From Roseomonas sp. (lineage in GTDB: Bacteria; Pseudomonadota; Alphaproteobacteria; Acetobacterales; Acetobacteraceae), in the NCBI GenBank assembly GCA_020249775.1, contig JADCFA010000016.1, positions 62,001 through 126,000 on the forward strand: 64,000 nt of DNA, in the 5' to 3' direction. Below are positions 18,194-29,368 of the stretch, in pieces; position 1 is the stretch's first letter; each line of letters starts with the position of its first letter. A program made the translations under genes and the position numbers. The notes below the pieces were generated by a model that searched no databases, was not told the DNA's origin, and was given only the letters and a program-made list of their open reading frames with translations.

Positions 18194-19399
18194 ATGACCT
18201 CCCCCATTGGTCCCCTTTCCGGTTTGCGTGTGCTTGATCTGACGCGCGTTCTGGCCGGCCCCACCTGCACGCAGATGCTGGGTGATCTTGGCGCGGATGT
18301 GATCAAGATTGAACGGCCCGAAGCCGGTGATGATACGCGCGGCTTCGCGCCCCCCTTCGTGCCGAATACGAAGGAAAGTGCCTATTTCGTCGGCGTCAAT
18401 CGCAACAAGAAATCCGTGACGCTTGATATCGCCAAGCCGGAAGGTCAGGCGATCATCCATAAACTGCTGGAACATTGCGATATCCTGGTGGAGAATTTCA
18501 AGGTCGGCGCCTTGGCAAAATACGGCCTGGGCTATGAGCAATTGGCGAAGACCCATCCGCGGCTGATCTATTGCTCGATCACCGGCTTCGGGCAGACCGG
18601 GCCTTACGCGCCGCGCCCCGGCTATGATGCGCTCATCCAGGCCATGGGTGGTGTCATGTCACTCACGGGTGAACCTAATGGCTCACCGCAAAAGGTTGGC
18701 GTCCCAGTCGCTGATCTTTTCGCGGGGCTTTATGGCTGCATTGGTATTCTGGCGGCAGTGAATCATCGCAATAATACCGGTCAGGGCCAGCAGATTGATA
18801 TCGGCATGCTGGACACGCATGTCGCTTGGCTCGCCAATCAGGGCATGAATTATTTGGCGACGGGCGAAAATCCGCCGCGGCTTGGCAATCAACACCCCAA
18901 TATCGCGCCCTATCAGGAATTCCCGACCAAGGATGGCTATATCATCCTTGCGGTTGGCAATGACCCGACTTTTGAACGCTTCTGCAAGGCGTTTGGCCAG
19001 GAAGCGCTGCTGGCCGATCCGCGTTTCGCCACCAACCCGATCCGCGTGCAAAACCGCCAATTGGTGACGGATACACTCACGCCCGTGATGAAATCCAAAA
19101 CCACGGCGGAATGGATTGAGGCTTTGGAAGAGCTCAAGATCGGCTGTGGCCCGATCAATACGCTGGAACAGGTTTTCGCCGATCCCCATGTGCAGGCGCG
19201 CGAGATGGTGGTGGAAATGGCGCATGGCAGTGGTGAGACGGTGAAGGTGATTGCCAATCCCGTGAAGCTTTCCGCAACCCCTCCAAGCTATCGCAGCGCG
19301 CCGCCAGTTTTGGGTGAGCATACGCAGGATGTGCTGACTTCCGTGCTGAAGATGAGCGCGCCTGATATCGCCACGCTCAAGGAAAAGGGCATCGTGTGA
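18194..19399 (+). CDS. Class III CoA-transferase (CaiB/BaiF family)
   Basis: 401 residues from the ATG after a GAGGAAGAG purine tract at 18181-18189 (an in-frame GTG immediately precedes it). Family blocks: LSGLRVLDLTRVLAGPTCTQMLGDLGADVIKIE split over residues 8-40, YFVGVNRNKKSVTLD near 61-75, RPGYDALIQAMGG near 138-150, and the catalytic aspartate region GQGQQIDIGMLDTHVAW near 195-212. These enzymes move CoA between carboxylic acids (formyl-CoA/oxalate, carnitine and others); the acid here is unknown. It is followed with 4-nt overlap by an alpha/beta hydrolase. Confidence 0.92.
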   Translation: MTSPIGPLSGLRVLDLTRVLAGPTCTQMLGDLGADVIKIERPEAGDDTRGFAPPFVPNTKESAYFVGVNRNKKSVTLDIAKPEGQAIIHKLLEHCDILVENFKVGALAKYGLGYEQLAKTHPRLIYCSITGFGQTGPYAPRPGYDALIQAMGGVMSLTGEPNGSPQKVGVPVADLFAGLYGCIGILAAVNHRNNTGQGQQIDIGMLDTHVAWLANQGMNYLATGENPPRLGNQHPNIAPYQEFPTKDGYIILAVGNDPTFERFCKAFGQEALLADPRFATNPIRVQNRQLVTDTLTPVMKSKTTAEWIEALEELKIGCGPINTLEQVFADPHVQAREMVVEMAHGSGETVKVIANPVKLSATPPSYRSAPPVLGEHTQDVLTSVLKMSAPDIATLKEKGIV

Positions 19400-20259
19400 C
19401 GCCGCTTCCAGCCGAGGCACGCGCCGGAGCCCTCCGCTGGCTTTCGCCCGCGGGTTTCTTCACGTTGCGTTGGTTGGAATGGGGGCCGGTGACTGGCGCC
19501 CCGGTGGTCTGCGTACATGGGCTGACGCGATCGGGGCGGGATTTTGATTCTTTGGCCCGTGCACTTGCCGCTTCAGGGCGGCGCGTTTTCTGCCCTGACC
19601 TTCCGGGGCGCGGTGCTTCCGATTGGTTGCCCGATCCCGCGCTGTATCAGCCGCCGATCTATTCCCAGGCGCTCGCGCATCTGCTGGCGCGGATTGATGG
19701 GCCAGTGGATTGGGTGGGAACATCCTTGGGTGGCATTTGCGGCATGGGCATTGCCGCAACACCGGGCAATGCGATCCGCCGCATGGTGCTGAATGATGTT
19801 GGCGCCATCATCCCCGCCGCGGCGCTTCAGCGTATTCGTGATTACATCAATCAGCCGGCGCAGGCCTTTCCCGATATCGCGGCGCTTGAGTCGCATTTGC
19901 GCAAGGTGCATGCGCCCTTTGGGCCTTTGACGGATACCGAATGGCGGCATTTGGCGGAAACCTCCGCCCGCAAGGCTGCCACAGGCGCCTTGCAATTGCA
20001 TTATGATCCAAAGATCACGCATGCCTTTAGTGTTGGCGATGTCGCGGATATTGATCTTTCGCTATTTTGGGCGGCGATTGCCATTCCGGTACTGATCCTG
20101 CGCGGCGTCACCAGCGATATCCTGCCCGCCGAAATCGCGGCGGAGATGGCGCGCAAGCCGAAGGCACGGCTGCTTGAAATTGCCGATGCAGGCCATGCAC
20201 CCGCCCTGATGGCGCAGGATCAGATTGCCGCCATACAGGATTTCCTGAACACGCCATGA
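19396..20259 (+). CDS. Alpha/beta hydrolase
   Basis: 287 residues, starting at a GTG that overlaps the CoA-transferase stop by 4 nt. The oxyanion-hole strand VVCVHGLTRSGRDFD (near residues 37-51) and the nucleophile elbow GTSLGG (near 108-113) are clear, and a C-terminal His lies in DAGHAPAL (near 268-275). A cap region of about 90 residues separates strands 6 and 7. The fold covers esterases, thioesterases and C-C hydrolases; coupling to a CoA-transferase hints at acyl ester or acyl-CoA chemistry, which is inference only. Confidence 0.85.
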   Translation: MTPLPAEARAGALRWLSPAGFFTLRWLEWGPVTGAPVVCVHGLTRSGRDFDSLARALAASGRRVFCPDLPGRGASDWLPDPALYQPPIYSQALAHLLARIDGPVDWVGTSLGGICGMGIAATPGNAIRRMVLNDVGAIIPAAALQRIRDYINQPAQAFPDIAALESHLRKVHAPFGPLTDTEWRHLAETSARKAATGALQLHYDPKITHAFSVGDVADIDLSLFWAAIAIPVLILRGVTSDILPAEIAAEMARKPKARLLEIADAGHAPALMAQDQIAAIQDFLNTP

Positions 20260-21572
20260 ATGGGGAAGCCACACCCCCACGCAAGGAAGGGCTGATTGGC
20301 TTTGTGGTGGCGCTATGGGATGGGCTTTACAGCTTTGTCTTTCGCGTAGTGCCTTTGTTATTGGCGGCAGCCTTTGTGCTGCTGTTGCTGCGCGAAATGC
20401 GGCGGCAGGATATCGAAATAGCGCCAATCCAGGTGCCGGTAAGGCTGGCGGAAGCGGGACTTTCGCCGGATGTTGTGGCGCTGCGCCTGCTTGATCAGGT
20501 GGTGCTGGTGCAAAACACCGTCACCGCTGAAAGGCTGGGCCAACAGCGCCTGGAATTGGCCGGCGATCAGCCGGATTTCAATGTGCCGATTGCGGGGCTT
20601 TCGCTGCGTGCGCTGGCGACATTGCTGCGTAGTGTTTTTGGCACACCCAGCCGACGCATTACCGGTGAGATTGTGCTGGAAAAGGAACAGCTAAAACTTC
20701 GCCTGAGGCTCGCTGGCCATGGGCTGATTGCCGATATTGATGGCGTGCCGGCCGATGCGGTTGATCAATTGCTATCGCGCGCGGCGCCGGAGATTTGGCG
20801 CGTGATCCAGCCAAGGCTTTACGCCTGGCATGTGGCGCAGCACGAACCCGACCAGACCATTGTGCGCGATAGGCTGCGTGCCCTGTTGCGCAGCGCGGGT
20901 GGCGATATTGCCACCGAAACCACCGCGCGCGGCCTGATGGGGCGAAGCTATTTGCGTGAAGGCCGTGCGCGCGATGCCTTTGATGTTGCTGAAATCATGA
21001 TCAATGCCAATCCCGAACAGGGTGCGGCTTGGTATCTGCGCGGCCTTGCGCAATTCCGCCTCGGACGGGTGGAAGCGGCGCTTGAGGATTATCGCCGAGC
21101 ACAACAGCTCGACCCACGCGCGGTCTGGGTGCATGTCGCCTTGGCCGAGGTTTACACGCAGGCCGGACGATTGGATGATGCGCTTGGGGAAATCCGCAAG
21201 GCGTTGCTAATGCAACCGCGTGACCCTTGGGCGCTTTTGCATGAAGGCAAGGTGCTTCTGGCGATGAACCGCACACGCGAAGCGATGTTGGCCACACGCC
21301 GCGGGCTGGATCAGGACCCGAATAGCGCCGATCTGCGCCATTTGCTCGGGCGCGTTTGGCTGAAGCTCGGCAATCAGGCGGAAGCCATCAATGCCTTTCA
21401 ACAGGCCATGCGGTTTGCACCCGCCATGGCTGAACCCGTGCTTGATCTTGCCGAAGTGCAGATCAGCACTGGAAAAACAGCCGAGGCGCGCGATGCTCTG
21501 ACAGCACTTCTGGCGCGTGAAGATTTGCCGCCACCGCAGCGCGCGCGGGCTGAAGCGCTGATGGCGCGCTGA
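20256..21572 (+). CDS. Membrane-anchored tetratricopeptide-repeat protein
   Basis: 438 residues, ATG overlapping the hydrolase stop by 4 nt. One membrane helix lies near residues 27-45 (FRVVPLLLAAAFVLLLL). A soluble region of about 170 residues of unknown family follows, then TPR-like helical repeats from about residue 225 to 430 (for example ARDAFDVAEIMINANPEQG, AALEDYRRAQQLDPRAV, AINAFQQAMRFAPAMAE). The TPR part suggests a scaffold facing the periplasm or cytoplasm. I do not recognise the middle region and assign no function. Confidence 0.8.
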   Translation: MNGEATPPRKEGLIGFVVALWDGLYSFVFRVVPLLLAAAFVLLLLREMRRQDIEIAPIQVPVRLAEAGLSPDVVALRLLDQVVLVQNTVTAERLGQQRLELAGDQPDFNVPIAGLSLRALATLLRSVFGTPSRRITGEIVLEKEQLKLRLRLAGHGLIADIDGVPADAVDQLLSRAAPEIWRVIQPRLYAWHVAQHEPDQTIVRDRLRALLRSAGGDIATETTARGLMGRSYLREGRARDAFDVAEIMINANPEQGAAWYLRGLAQFRLGRVEAALEDYRRAQQLDPRAVWVHVALAEVYTQAGRLDDALGEIRKALLMQPRDPWALLHEGKVLLAMNRTREAMLATRRGLDQDPNSADLRHLLGRVWLKLGNQAEAINAFQQAMRFAPAMAEPVLDLAEVQISTGKTAEARDALTALLAREDLPPPQRARAEALMAR

Positions 21573-21597
21573 ACAATAAAGCCAGGAGTTTGCAGCC

Positions 21598-23163
21598 ATG
21601 TATGATGTGATCGTGGTAGGCGCGGGTTCATCGGGCGCCACTTTGGCTGCGCGGCTTTCGGAAGATGCGCATCGGCGCGTCTTGCTGCTGGAAGCAGGGC
21701 GCGATTGGCGCGCGGCGGAAGCGCCGGCCGCTTTGCGCAGCCCCAATATCGTGCCCTTCATGCATGACCCCGCGCATCAGGCCGCCTGGCAATGGCCAGG
21801 GCTGATGACGCGGCGCACCCGCGCCCAGACGCCCAAATTCTATTGGCGCGGCAAGGCGCTTGGCGGTTCTTCCACGGTCAATGCACAGATCGCCATTCGC
21901 GGTGTGCCGGCGGCTTTCGATGCCTGGGCTGAGGCCGGGTGTGAGGGTTGGTCGGCCGCCGATGTCATGCCGATATTCGATGCCATCGAAGATGATGCGA
22001 ATTACGGCACGCCGGGCAAGCGCCAGGGCGGCCCCATCCCGGTTTGGCGCATGCCGGAAGAAAACTGGGGCGCGGTTGATTGCGCGCTGCGCGATGCCGC
22101 GCGCATCGCGGGCTATCCCGTTAAACCCGATCTGAATGCGCCGGAAGGTGAGGGGCTTTCCTGCAACCCGATTAATCTGCGGCACGGCCAGCGCGTCACA
22201 ACCAATGATGGCTACCTGGAACCGGCGCGCGGGCGGGCGAATCTTGTTATTCGCGGCGATGCGCTGGTAGATCGCGTGATCTTTGAAGGGCGCCGTGCTG
22301 CCGGTGTGCGTGTGCGCTTTGGCGCTGGCGCTTTTGAGGAAATCCGCGCGAAAGAAGTAGTGCTTTGCGCTGGCGCCATCCATAGCCCGTGCATGTTGAT
22401 GCGTAGCGGCATCGGCCCTGCACAGGCTTTGCGCGGCTTGGGTATTGAAGTTTTGCATGATGCGCCTGCCGTTGGGCAGCATTTCATGGATCATCCGATC
22501 CTGCGCGCGAGCCTGGCGCTTAAGCCAGGTTTTCGCGCGCAAGGCGCCGATGCGCGGCATACCAATTGCTGCCTGACTTACAGCAGTAAATTGGCCGGTG
22601 GCGGTGAGCGTGACATGATCATCATCGCCTATAATCACCGTGGCCTCGCTGAAGGCGGCGTGGCACCCAATGGCGGCATTGGCGTGGCACTTTATGATGC
22701 GCTGTCGCGCGGTGAGGTGCGTTTGACCTCAGCCGATCCGGATGCGCAGCCGGTGGTTGAGGAAAACATGCTGGATCATCCGGCCGACCGGCTGCGCATG
22801 CGCGATGGTGTGCGGCGCCTTGCGCGCCTATGCGCCCTGCCGCCAATCGCTGATATTGCGGATGCCATCACCTTTGGCGAAACCGCGCTGACCATGGCCG
22901 AACCTGCGGCTTTATCCGATGACGCGCTGGATGCGCTGATGCTCGATCAGGCGGGCGATATCCAGCACGCCGCCGGCACCTGCCGCATGAGCGCGCATGA
23001 AGACCCGCGCGGTGTGGTGGACCCTGATTTGAAGGTGCGCGGCGTGGCGGGGCTGCGCGTCGCGGATGCTTCCATCATGCCCTATGATTGCCGCGCCAAT
23101 CTGCATTTCACCTGCGTGATGATCGGTGAGGCGGCGGCGCGAAGGATGCGTGCAGCCGGGTGA
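21598..23163 (+). CDS. GMC-family FAD-dependent oxidoreductase
   Basis: 521 residues; ATG preceded by AGGAG at 21582-21586. The N-terminal FAD-binding motif (YDVIVVGAGSSGATLAARL, residues 2-20) and GKALGGSSTVNAQIAIRG near 85-102 are hallmarks of glucose-methanol-choline oxidoreductases. The C-terminal half holds the GTCRM histidine-region block and VRGVAGLRVADASIMP near 480. It oxidises an alcohol or similar compound and passes electrons to FAD; choline- and alcohol-dehydrogenase-like members look alike at this resolution. It follows the TPR gene after 25 nt. Confidence 0.92.
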   Translation: MYDVIVVGAGSSGATLAARLSEDAHRRVLLLEAGRDWRAAEAPAALRSPNIVPFMHDPAHQAAWQWPGLMTRRTRAQTPKFYWRGKALGGSSTVNAQIAIRGVPAAFDAWAEAGCEGWSAADVMPIFDAIEDDANYGTPGKRQGGPIPVWRMPEENWGAVDCALRDAARIAGYPVKPDLNAPEGEGLSCNPINLRHGQRVTTNDGYLEPARGRANLVIRGDALVDRVIFEGRRAAGVRVRFGAGAFEEIRAKEVVLCAGAIHSPCMLMRSGIGPAQALRGLGIEVLHDAPAVGQHFMDHPILRASLALKPGFRAQGADARHTNCCLTYSSKLAGGGERDMIIIAYNHRGLAEGGVAPNGGIGVALYDALSRGEVRLTSADPDAQPVVEENMLDHPADRLRMRDGVRRLARLCALPPIADIADAITFGETALTMAEPAALSDDALDALMLDQAGDIQHAAGTCRMSAHEDPRGVVDPDLKVRGVAGLRVADASIMPYDCRANLHFTCVMIGEAAARRMRAAG

Positions 23164-23230
23164 AGGCAGTCTATCCCTTATTTCGTTATCGTGGTGCAGT
23201 GGCAAACAGTGAAGGAAAGGAAGCATCAGC

Positions 23231-23824
23231 ATGCAGATAGCGCGCCTCAAGATCACCTTGGATGATGTGGAACCTCGGGTCATGCGCCGGGTTGAGGTGC
23301 CTTTCGATATTCGGCTGGACCGGCTGCATCTGGTCATCCAGGTGGCCATGGGCTGGACCAATAGTCACCTTTTTGAATTTCGGCTTGGTGAGGAGGGTTG
23401 GGGTATTCCGAATCCGGACTTTCCAGATGAAGCACAGGATGCGCGCAAGGCACGCCTTTCGTTGTTTCTGACAGAGTATGGCAGAAAAAAATTCGGCTAT
23501 ATCTATGATTTCGGCGATTGTTGGGAACACACAATCTCTATCGAAAAAATTCTGGAAGCTGCGCCTGGTCAGGAATATCCCTGCCTGATTGACGCGGAAG
23601 GAAATTGCCCGCCGGAGGATGTTGGCGGCTATCCCGGCTACGAGGAATTGCTCGCCGCCAAGGCAGACCCGTCACATGAACGACGCGAAGAATTCGAAGA
23701 GTGGATGGATATTGACGCGTTTGATCCCAGAACGCCTGATATTGCTTTCATCAGGCTCGCATTGAAGGCTTTGGCGAAGAAATGGGCACCAAAGCCGAAG
23801 GCCAAGTCAGTGAGGCCGGGATAA
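23231..23824 (+). CDS. Plasmid pRiA4b ORF-3-like protein
   Basis: 197 residues, ATG preceded by GGAAAGGAA. Recognisable pRiA4b ORF-3 family features: LKITLDDVEPRVMRRVEV at the start, LHLVIQVAMGWTNSHLFEF near residues 33-51, YDFGDCWEHTISIEK near 93-107 and CPPEDVGGYPGYEELL near 125-140. The family is widespread on plasmids and chromosomes, and its biochemical role is not established. A+T content is slightly raised relative to neighbours, compatible with acquisition. It lies between a GMC gene and the convergent hemB gene. Confidence 0.88.
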   Translation: MQIARLKITLDDVEPRVMRRVEVPFDIRLDRLHLVIQVAMGWTNSHLFEFRLGEEGWGIPNPDFPDEAQDARKARLSLFLTEYGRKKFGYIYDFGDCWEHTISIEKILEAAPGQEYPCLIDAEGNCPPEDVGGYPGYEELLAAKADPSHERREEFEEWMDIDAFDPRTPDIAFIRLALKALAKKWAPKPKAKSVRPG

Positions 23825-23843
23825 TCATCCGGCCCCGCATCGC

Positions 23844-26191
<2,348 letters not shown>

Positions 26192-26247
26192 GGCATTCTC
26201 CCTTCCCGCCTGGCCTGGGGCGCGCGGGAAAATTTCTTCAGGGCGCG

Positions 26248-26272
26248 GGTTTCGCCGCAACAAGGCGAAACC
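26248..26272 (-). promoter_or_regulatory. Leader hairpin upstream of metY
   Basis: A perfect 9-bp inverted repeat GGTTTCGCC / GGCGAAACC with a 7-nt loop lies 57-81 nt before the metY start, inside the 278-nt gap to the divergent Bug gene. The conserved SAM-II core expected upstream of alphaproteobacterial met genes was looked for and not found. The hairpin could be a leader structure, a terminator-like element or an operator. Confidence 0.35.
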
Positions 26273-26469
26273 TGCCACGCCACCGGCGGTTGCGAAAGGG
26301 TTTTCCGAAAAAGATAAGGGCTTTGCTTGGCGCAGGGGCCGCGCGCGACGCCTGTTTCACTTGCGTCCTGTTGCGGAGCAATATTTCGTCCGCGCCCCTG
26401 TTCCGCCGCAAGCTTCCCGCCCGAACCGCTTCGGCTTAGCTTCAAGTCCCGTAGCAGGAGCCAATCCGC

Positions 26470-27447
26470 ATGCCCATCATCACCCGCCGCGCGAGCCTTG
26501 GCCTTTTCGCCACCGGCCTCACCGCCCCAGCCCTTGCCCAGGCGCCCGCCTTCCCCAATCGTCCCATCCGGATTTTCGTGCCCTTCGCCGCTGGCGGCAC
26601 CACGGATATCCTGGCCCGCGCGTTTGGCGAAAGGCTCTCCGCCGCACTTGGTCAGCCCGTGGTGATTGACAATCGCGGCGGCGCGGGTGGCACTGTGGCC
26701 GGTGAGGCCTTTGCGCGATCCGAACCTGATGGCCATGCACTGCTGGTCGCTACCGCCTCGCTGATTTGCATCAATAGGGCGCTTTATCAGCGCCTCAGTT
26801 TTGATCCGGATACGGATTTCCTGCCCATGGCCATGCTGGCGCAGCAGCCCAATGTGCTGGTGGTCAATCCGCGCGCCTTGCCCATGACCGACCTGCCGGC
26901 GCTCATCGCCCATATCCGCGCCCGACCCGGCCAGGTGGCCTTTGGCTCCTCCGGCACCGGGTCACAGCTGCATCTGACCGGCGAGATGTTTCGCGCCGCG
27001 ATTGGCGCGGAGATGACCCATATCCCCTATCGCGGCAGTGCGCCGGCCATGACGGACCTCGTGGCGGGCAATGTGCCCATGATGTTCGATGGGCTTGGCA
27101 CGGCGCTGCCGCAAATCCGCGGCGGCGCCATTCGCGCGCTTGGCGTGGCCTCAGCCGCGCCCAATGCCGCGTTGCCCGGCGTACCCCCCATCGCCAGCGT
27201 ATTGCCGGGCTTTCTTTCGGTGAATTGGACGGGGCTTTTTGCGCTGCGCGGCACCCCCGAACCCATCTTGGCGCGGATCGAAGCCGAAACCGCCAAGGCG
27301 CTCTCCAGCCCTGAAATGGCGCGGCTTTTCACCGAACGCGCCTTTGACCCCATGCCCATTCCCCGCGCCGAATTGCCCGGCTTTGTCGCGGGTGAAAGCC
27401 AGCGCTGGCGCGAAGCGGTGCGCCAATCCGGCGCCAAGGCCGAATAG
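26470..27447 (+). CDS. Bug-family (TctC-like) periplasmic substrate-binding protein
   Basis: 325 residues; ATG preceded by AGGAG at 26456-26460. A twin-arginine-like signal (TRRASLGLFATGLTAPALAQ) is followed by family blocks PIRIFVPFAAGGTTD, NRGGAGGTVAGEAFA, PDGHALLV and THIPYRGSAPAMTDLVAG. It should bind a small carboxylate in the periplasm. It is followed after 15 nt by an MFS carrier instead of TctAB, so the receptor is an orphan in this window. The next genes in the same run are rnhB and ccrM. Confidence 0.9.
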   Translation: MPIITRRASLGLFATGLTAPALAQAPAFPNRPIRIFVPFAAGGTTDILARAFGERLSAALGQPVVIDNRGGAGGTVAGEAFARSEPDGHALLVATASLICINRALYQRLSFDPDTDFLPMAMLAQQPNVLVVNPRALPMTDLPALIAHIRARPGQVAFGSSGTGSQLHLTGEMFRAAIGAEMTHIPYRGSAPAMTDLVAGNVPMMFDGLGTALPQIRGGAIRALGVASAAPNAALPGVPPIASVLPGFLSVNWTGLFALRGTPEPILARIEAETAKALSSPEMARLFTERAFDPMPIPRAELPGFVAGESQRWREAVRQSGAKAE

Positions 27448-27462
27448 GCCAAAGCCCGCCTG

Positions 27463-28689
27463 ATGGCCCGGCTTGCTCCAGGCGTGGCGCTGGTCTTGGC
27501 GCTCGCCTTACTGACCGGGCTCAGCCAATTCCATCGCAGCGCCCTTGGCGTGATTGCGCCGGAATTGAGCGCCGATCTGGCGCTAACACCGGCCATGCTG
27601 GGTGCGGCCAATGGCATGTTCTTCGCGTCCTTGCTGGTGATGCAGCTACCGGTTGGTATTGCGCTGGATCGGCTGGGGCCGCGGTTGGTGGTGGCGGGGC
27701 TGAGCGGCATCGCCGTGCTTGGCCTCACGCTGCAAGCCTTTGCGACGGATGGCACCTCGCTACTTCTCGCACGCGCGCTGATTGGCATTGGTTGCGCGGC
27801 GTCCTTCATGTCGGCCGTGGTGCTTTGTGCGCGCTGGTATGGCGGCGGGCAGATGACGCTCGCGCTCTCGCGGGTGTTTGCCTTTTCGCAGCTGGGGATT
27901 TTGCTGGCGGGCGCACCGCTCGCCTGGTTGGCGGGCTGGCTTGGCTGGCGGGCGGCCTTTTTGGTCTCGGCGCTGCTGACGGGGCTTGCTGCACTCGCCT
28001 GGTGGCGGCTGGTGCAGAATGACCCGCCGGATAAGCCCGCCCCAACGCGCAAGCCAGAAAGCCTGATGGAAGCGTTGCGAGGCCAGTTTTCCATCTGGCG
28101 CCTGCCGGGTCTTTCGCGGGTGCTGGCCTTGCATCTTGTGGCCTATGCCGCCGCCGCCACAGTGATTGGGCTTTGGGCCGGGCCCTATTTCGCGGATGTA
28201 CATGGGCTGAACGCGAACGAACGCGGCCTGGCGCTCGCCGCGATGGGGCTCGCAATGCCAATTGGGCTTTTGCTGGTTGGCCCCCTGGAGCGGCGCTTTT
28301 TCCGCCGCAGCGCCATGATCAGCGCCGGCGCCGCGCTTTCGGCGGCCATGCTGGTGATCCTCGCGGTCTGGCCAGCGCCACCCTTGCCAATCGCGCTTGC
28401 CCTCCTGGTCGGGCTGGTGCTGTTTTCCAGCTACCCGGTGCTGCTGGTGACAGAAGCGCGCATGTTGTTTCCTGATCATCTGGTCGGGCGTGGCGCGAGT
28501 ACGGTAAATATGGCGCAGGTTCTGGGGTCTTCCCTGCTGCCTTTGCTGGTGGGCCTCGTGATTGGCTTCTTCCCCATGGATGAATTTACGCGGCCTGAGG
28601 CCGCCTATCGCGCCGGTTTCGCTGTATTGGCGGGCAGCCTGCTGCTGGGGCTGGCGGGGTGGCTCTTGCTGCCGCGCGCCAAAGCATGA
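27463..28689 (+). CDS. Major facilitator superfamily transporter
   Basis: 408 residues with about 12 membrane helices. The first-half MFS motif is visible near residues 65-75 ([12 protein letters not shown]) and the helix order follows the two six-helix bundles, with a central cytosolic loop (about residues 185-215, [14 protein letters not shown]). The start [16 protein letters not shown] gives an N-terminal first helix. Substrate unknown. The position after a Bug receptor suggests carboxylate traffic, but MFS carriers do not normally use such receptors. The stop overlaps the rnhB start. Confidence 0.85.
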   Translation: MARLAPGVALVLALALLTGLSQFHRSALGVIAPELSADLALTPAMLGAANGMFFASLLVMQLPVGIALDRLGPRLVVAGLSGIAVLGLTLQAFATDGTSLLLARALIGIGCAASFMSAVVLCARWYGGGQMTLALSRVFAFSQLGILLAGAPLAWLAGWLGWRAAFLVSALLTGLAALAWWRLVQNDPPDKPAPTRKPESLMEALRGQFSIWRLPGLSRVLALHLVAYAAAATVIGLWAGPYFADVHGLNANERGLALAAMGLAMPIGLLLVGPLERRFFRRSAMISAGAALSAAMLVILAVWPAPPLPIALALLVGLVLFSSYPVLLVTEARMLFPDHLVGRGASTVNMAQVLGSSLLPLLVGLVIGFFPMDEFTRPEAAYRAGFAVLAGSLLLGLAGWLLLPRAKA

Positions 28690-29318
28690 TGACGCGCCCC
28701 GATTTCAGCCTGGAAGCGGCGCTTGGTGGCCGCGTTGCCGGGGTGGATGAGGCCGGGCGCGGCCCCCTGGCTGGCCCGGTTTTGGCGGCGGCGCTGGTAT
28801 TCCTGGTCCCGCCACCCGAAAGCCTTGCGGCACTGTTGCAGGATTCCAAAAAGCTCAAGGAGGCGGCGCGCGATGCTGCTTTTGTCGCACTCCGCGACGC
28901 TCAAGCGCAGGGGCTGGTTGAAATCGGCGTAGGCGCGGCCTCGGCCACCGAGATCGGACAGGTCAATATCCTGCGTGCCACGCATCTTGCCATGCGCCGA
29001 GCTGTGGCCAAGCTGCCCAATCCCCCGGATCATGCGCTTGTGGATGGCAATCAGCCGCCACCTTTAGCCTGCAAGGTACGCTGCGTGGTGGGCGGCGATG
29101 GGCTCAGCTTTTCCATCGCCGGCGCCTCCATCATCGCCAAGGTGCTGCGGGATCGGGCCATGCGCCGGCTTGATCCGCGCTGGCCTGCTTACGGTTTTGC
29201 GCGCCATGCCGGCTACCCGACAGCTGCGCATCGGGATGCCTTGGCAAGGCTCGGCCCATCCCCCCATCACCGGCGCGGCTTTGGCCCGGTGGACCAAGCC
29301 GTTCTGAAACTGACTTGA
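28686..29318 (+). CDS. rnhB: Ribonuclease HII
   Basis: 210 residues; two adjacent ATG codons (28686, 28689) overlap the MFS stop. It cleaves RNA in RNA-DNA hybrids and removes misincorporated ribonucleotides. The hallmark RNase HII motif [16 protein letters not shown] (residues 17-32, catalytic D and E) and the [10 protein letters not shown] block near 52-61 are present, with the later acidic residue in the VDGNQ strand near 118-122 and the [13 protein letters not shown] segment near 144-156. rnhB directly precedes ccrM, an arrangement known in alphaproteobacteria. Confidence 0.95.
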   Translation: MMTRPDFSLEAALGGRVAGVDEAGRGPLAGPVLAAALVFLVPPPESLAALLQDSKKLKEAARDAAFVALRDAQAQGLVEIGVGAASATEIGQVNILRATHLAMRRAVAKLPNPPDHALVDGNQPPPLACKVRCVVGGDGLSFSIAGASIIAKVLRDRAMRRLDPRWPAYGFARHAGYPTAAHRDALARLGPSPHHRRGFGPVDQAVLKLT

Positions 29319-29337
29319 CCGGGCTGCTCGGGCGCGC

Positions 29338-29355
29338 GATTCTTACGCGGGATTC
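29338..29355 (+). promoter_or_regulatory. Two GANTC methylation sites in the ccrM upstream region
   Basis: GATTC occurs at 29338-29342 and 29351-29355, 13 bp apart, ending 13 nt before the favoured GTG start of ccrM; a third GATTC lies at 29414-29418 within the gene. GANTC is the known target of CcrM-class enzymes. In Caulobacter, GANTC sites in the ccrM leader are linked to methylation-dependent shut-off, so autoregulation is a reasonable hypothesis here. The sites are seen; the role is inferred. Confidence 0.5.
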
Positions 29356-29368
29356 AAGGGATTTCACG

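Noticed and set aside
21628-22638. 336-residue minus-strand ORF within the GMC oxidoreductase
   Set aside because: Mirror frame of a clear GMC gene; composition is that of a shadow ORF.
26192-26330. SAM-II riboswitch in front of metY
   Set aside because: The conserved pseudoknot core was not seen on the minus strand; only a simple hairpin remains.
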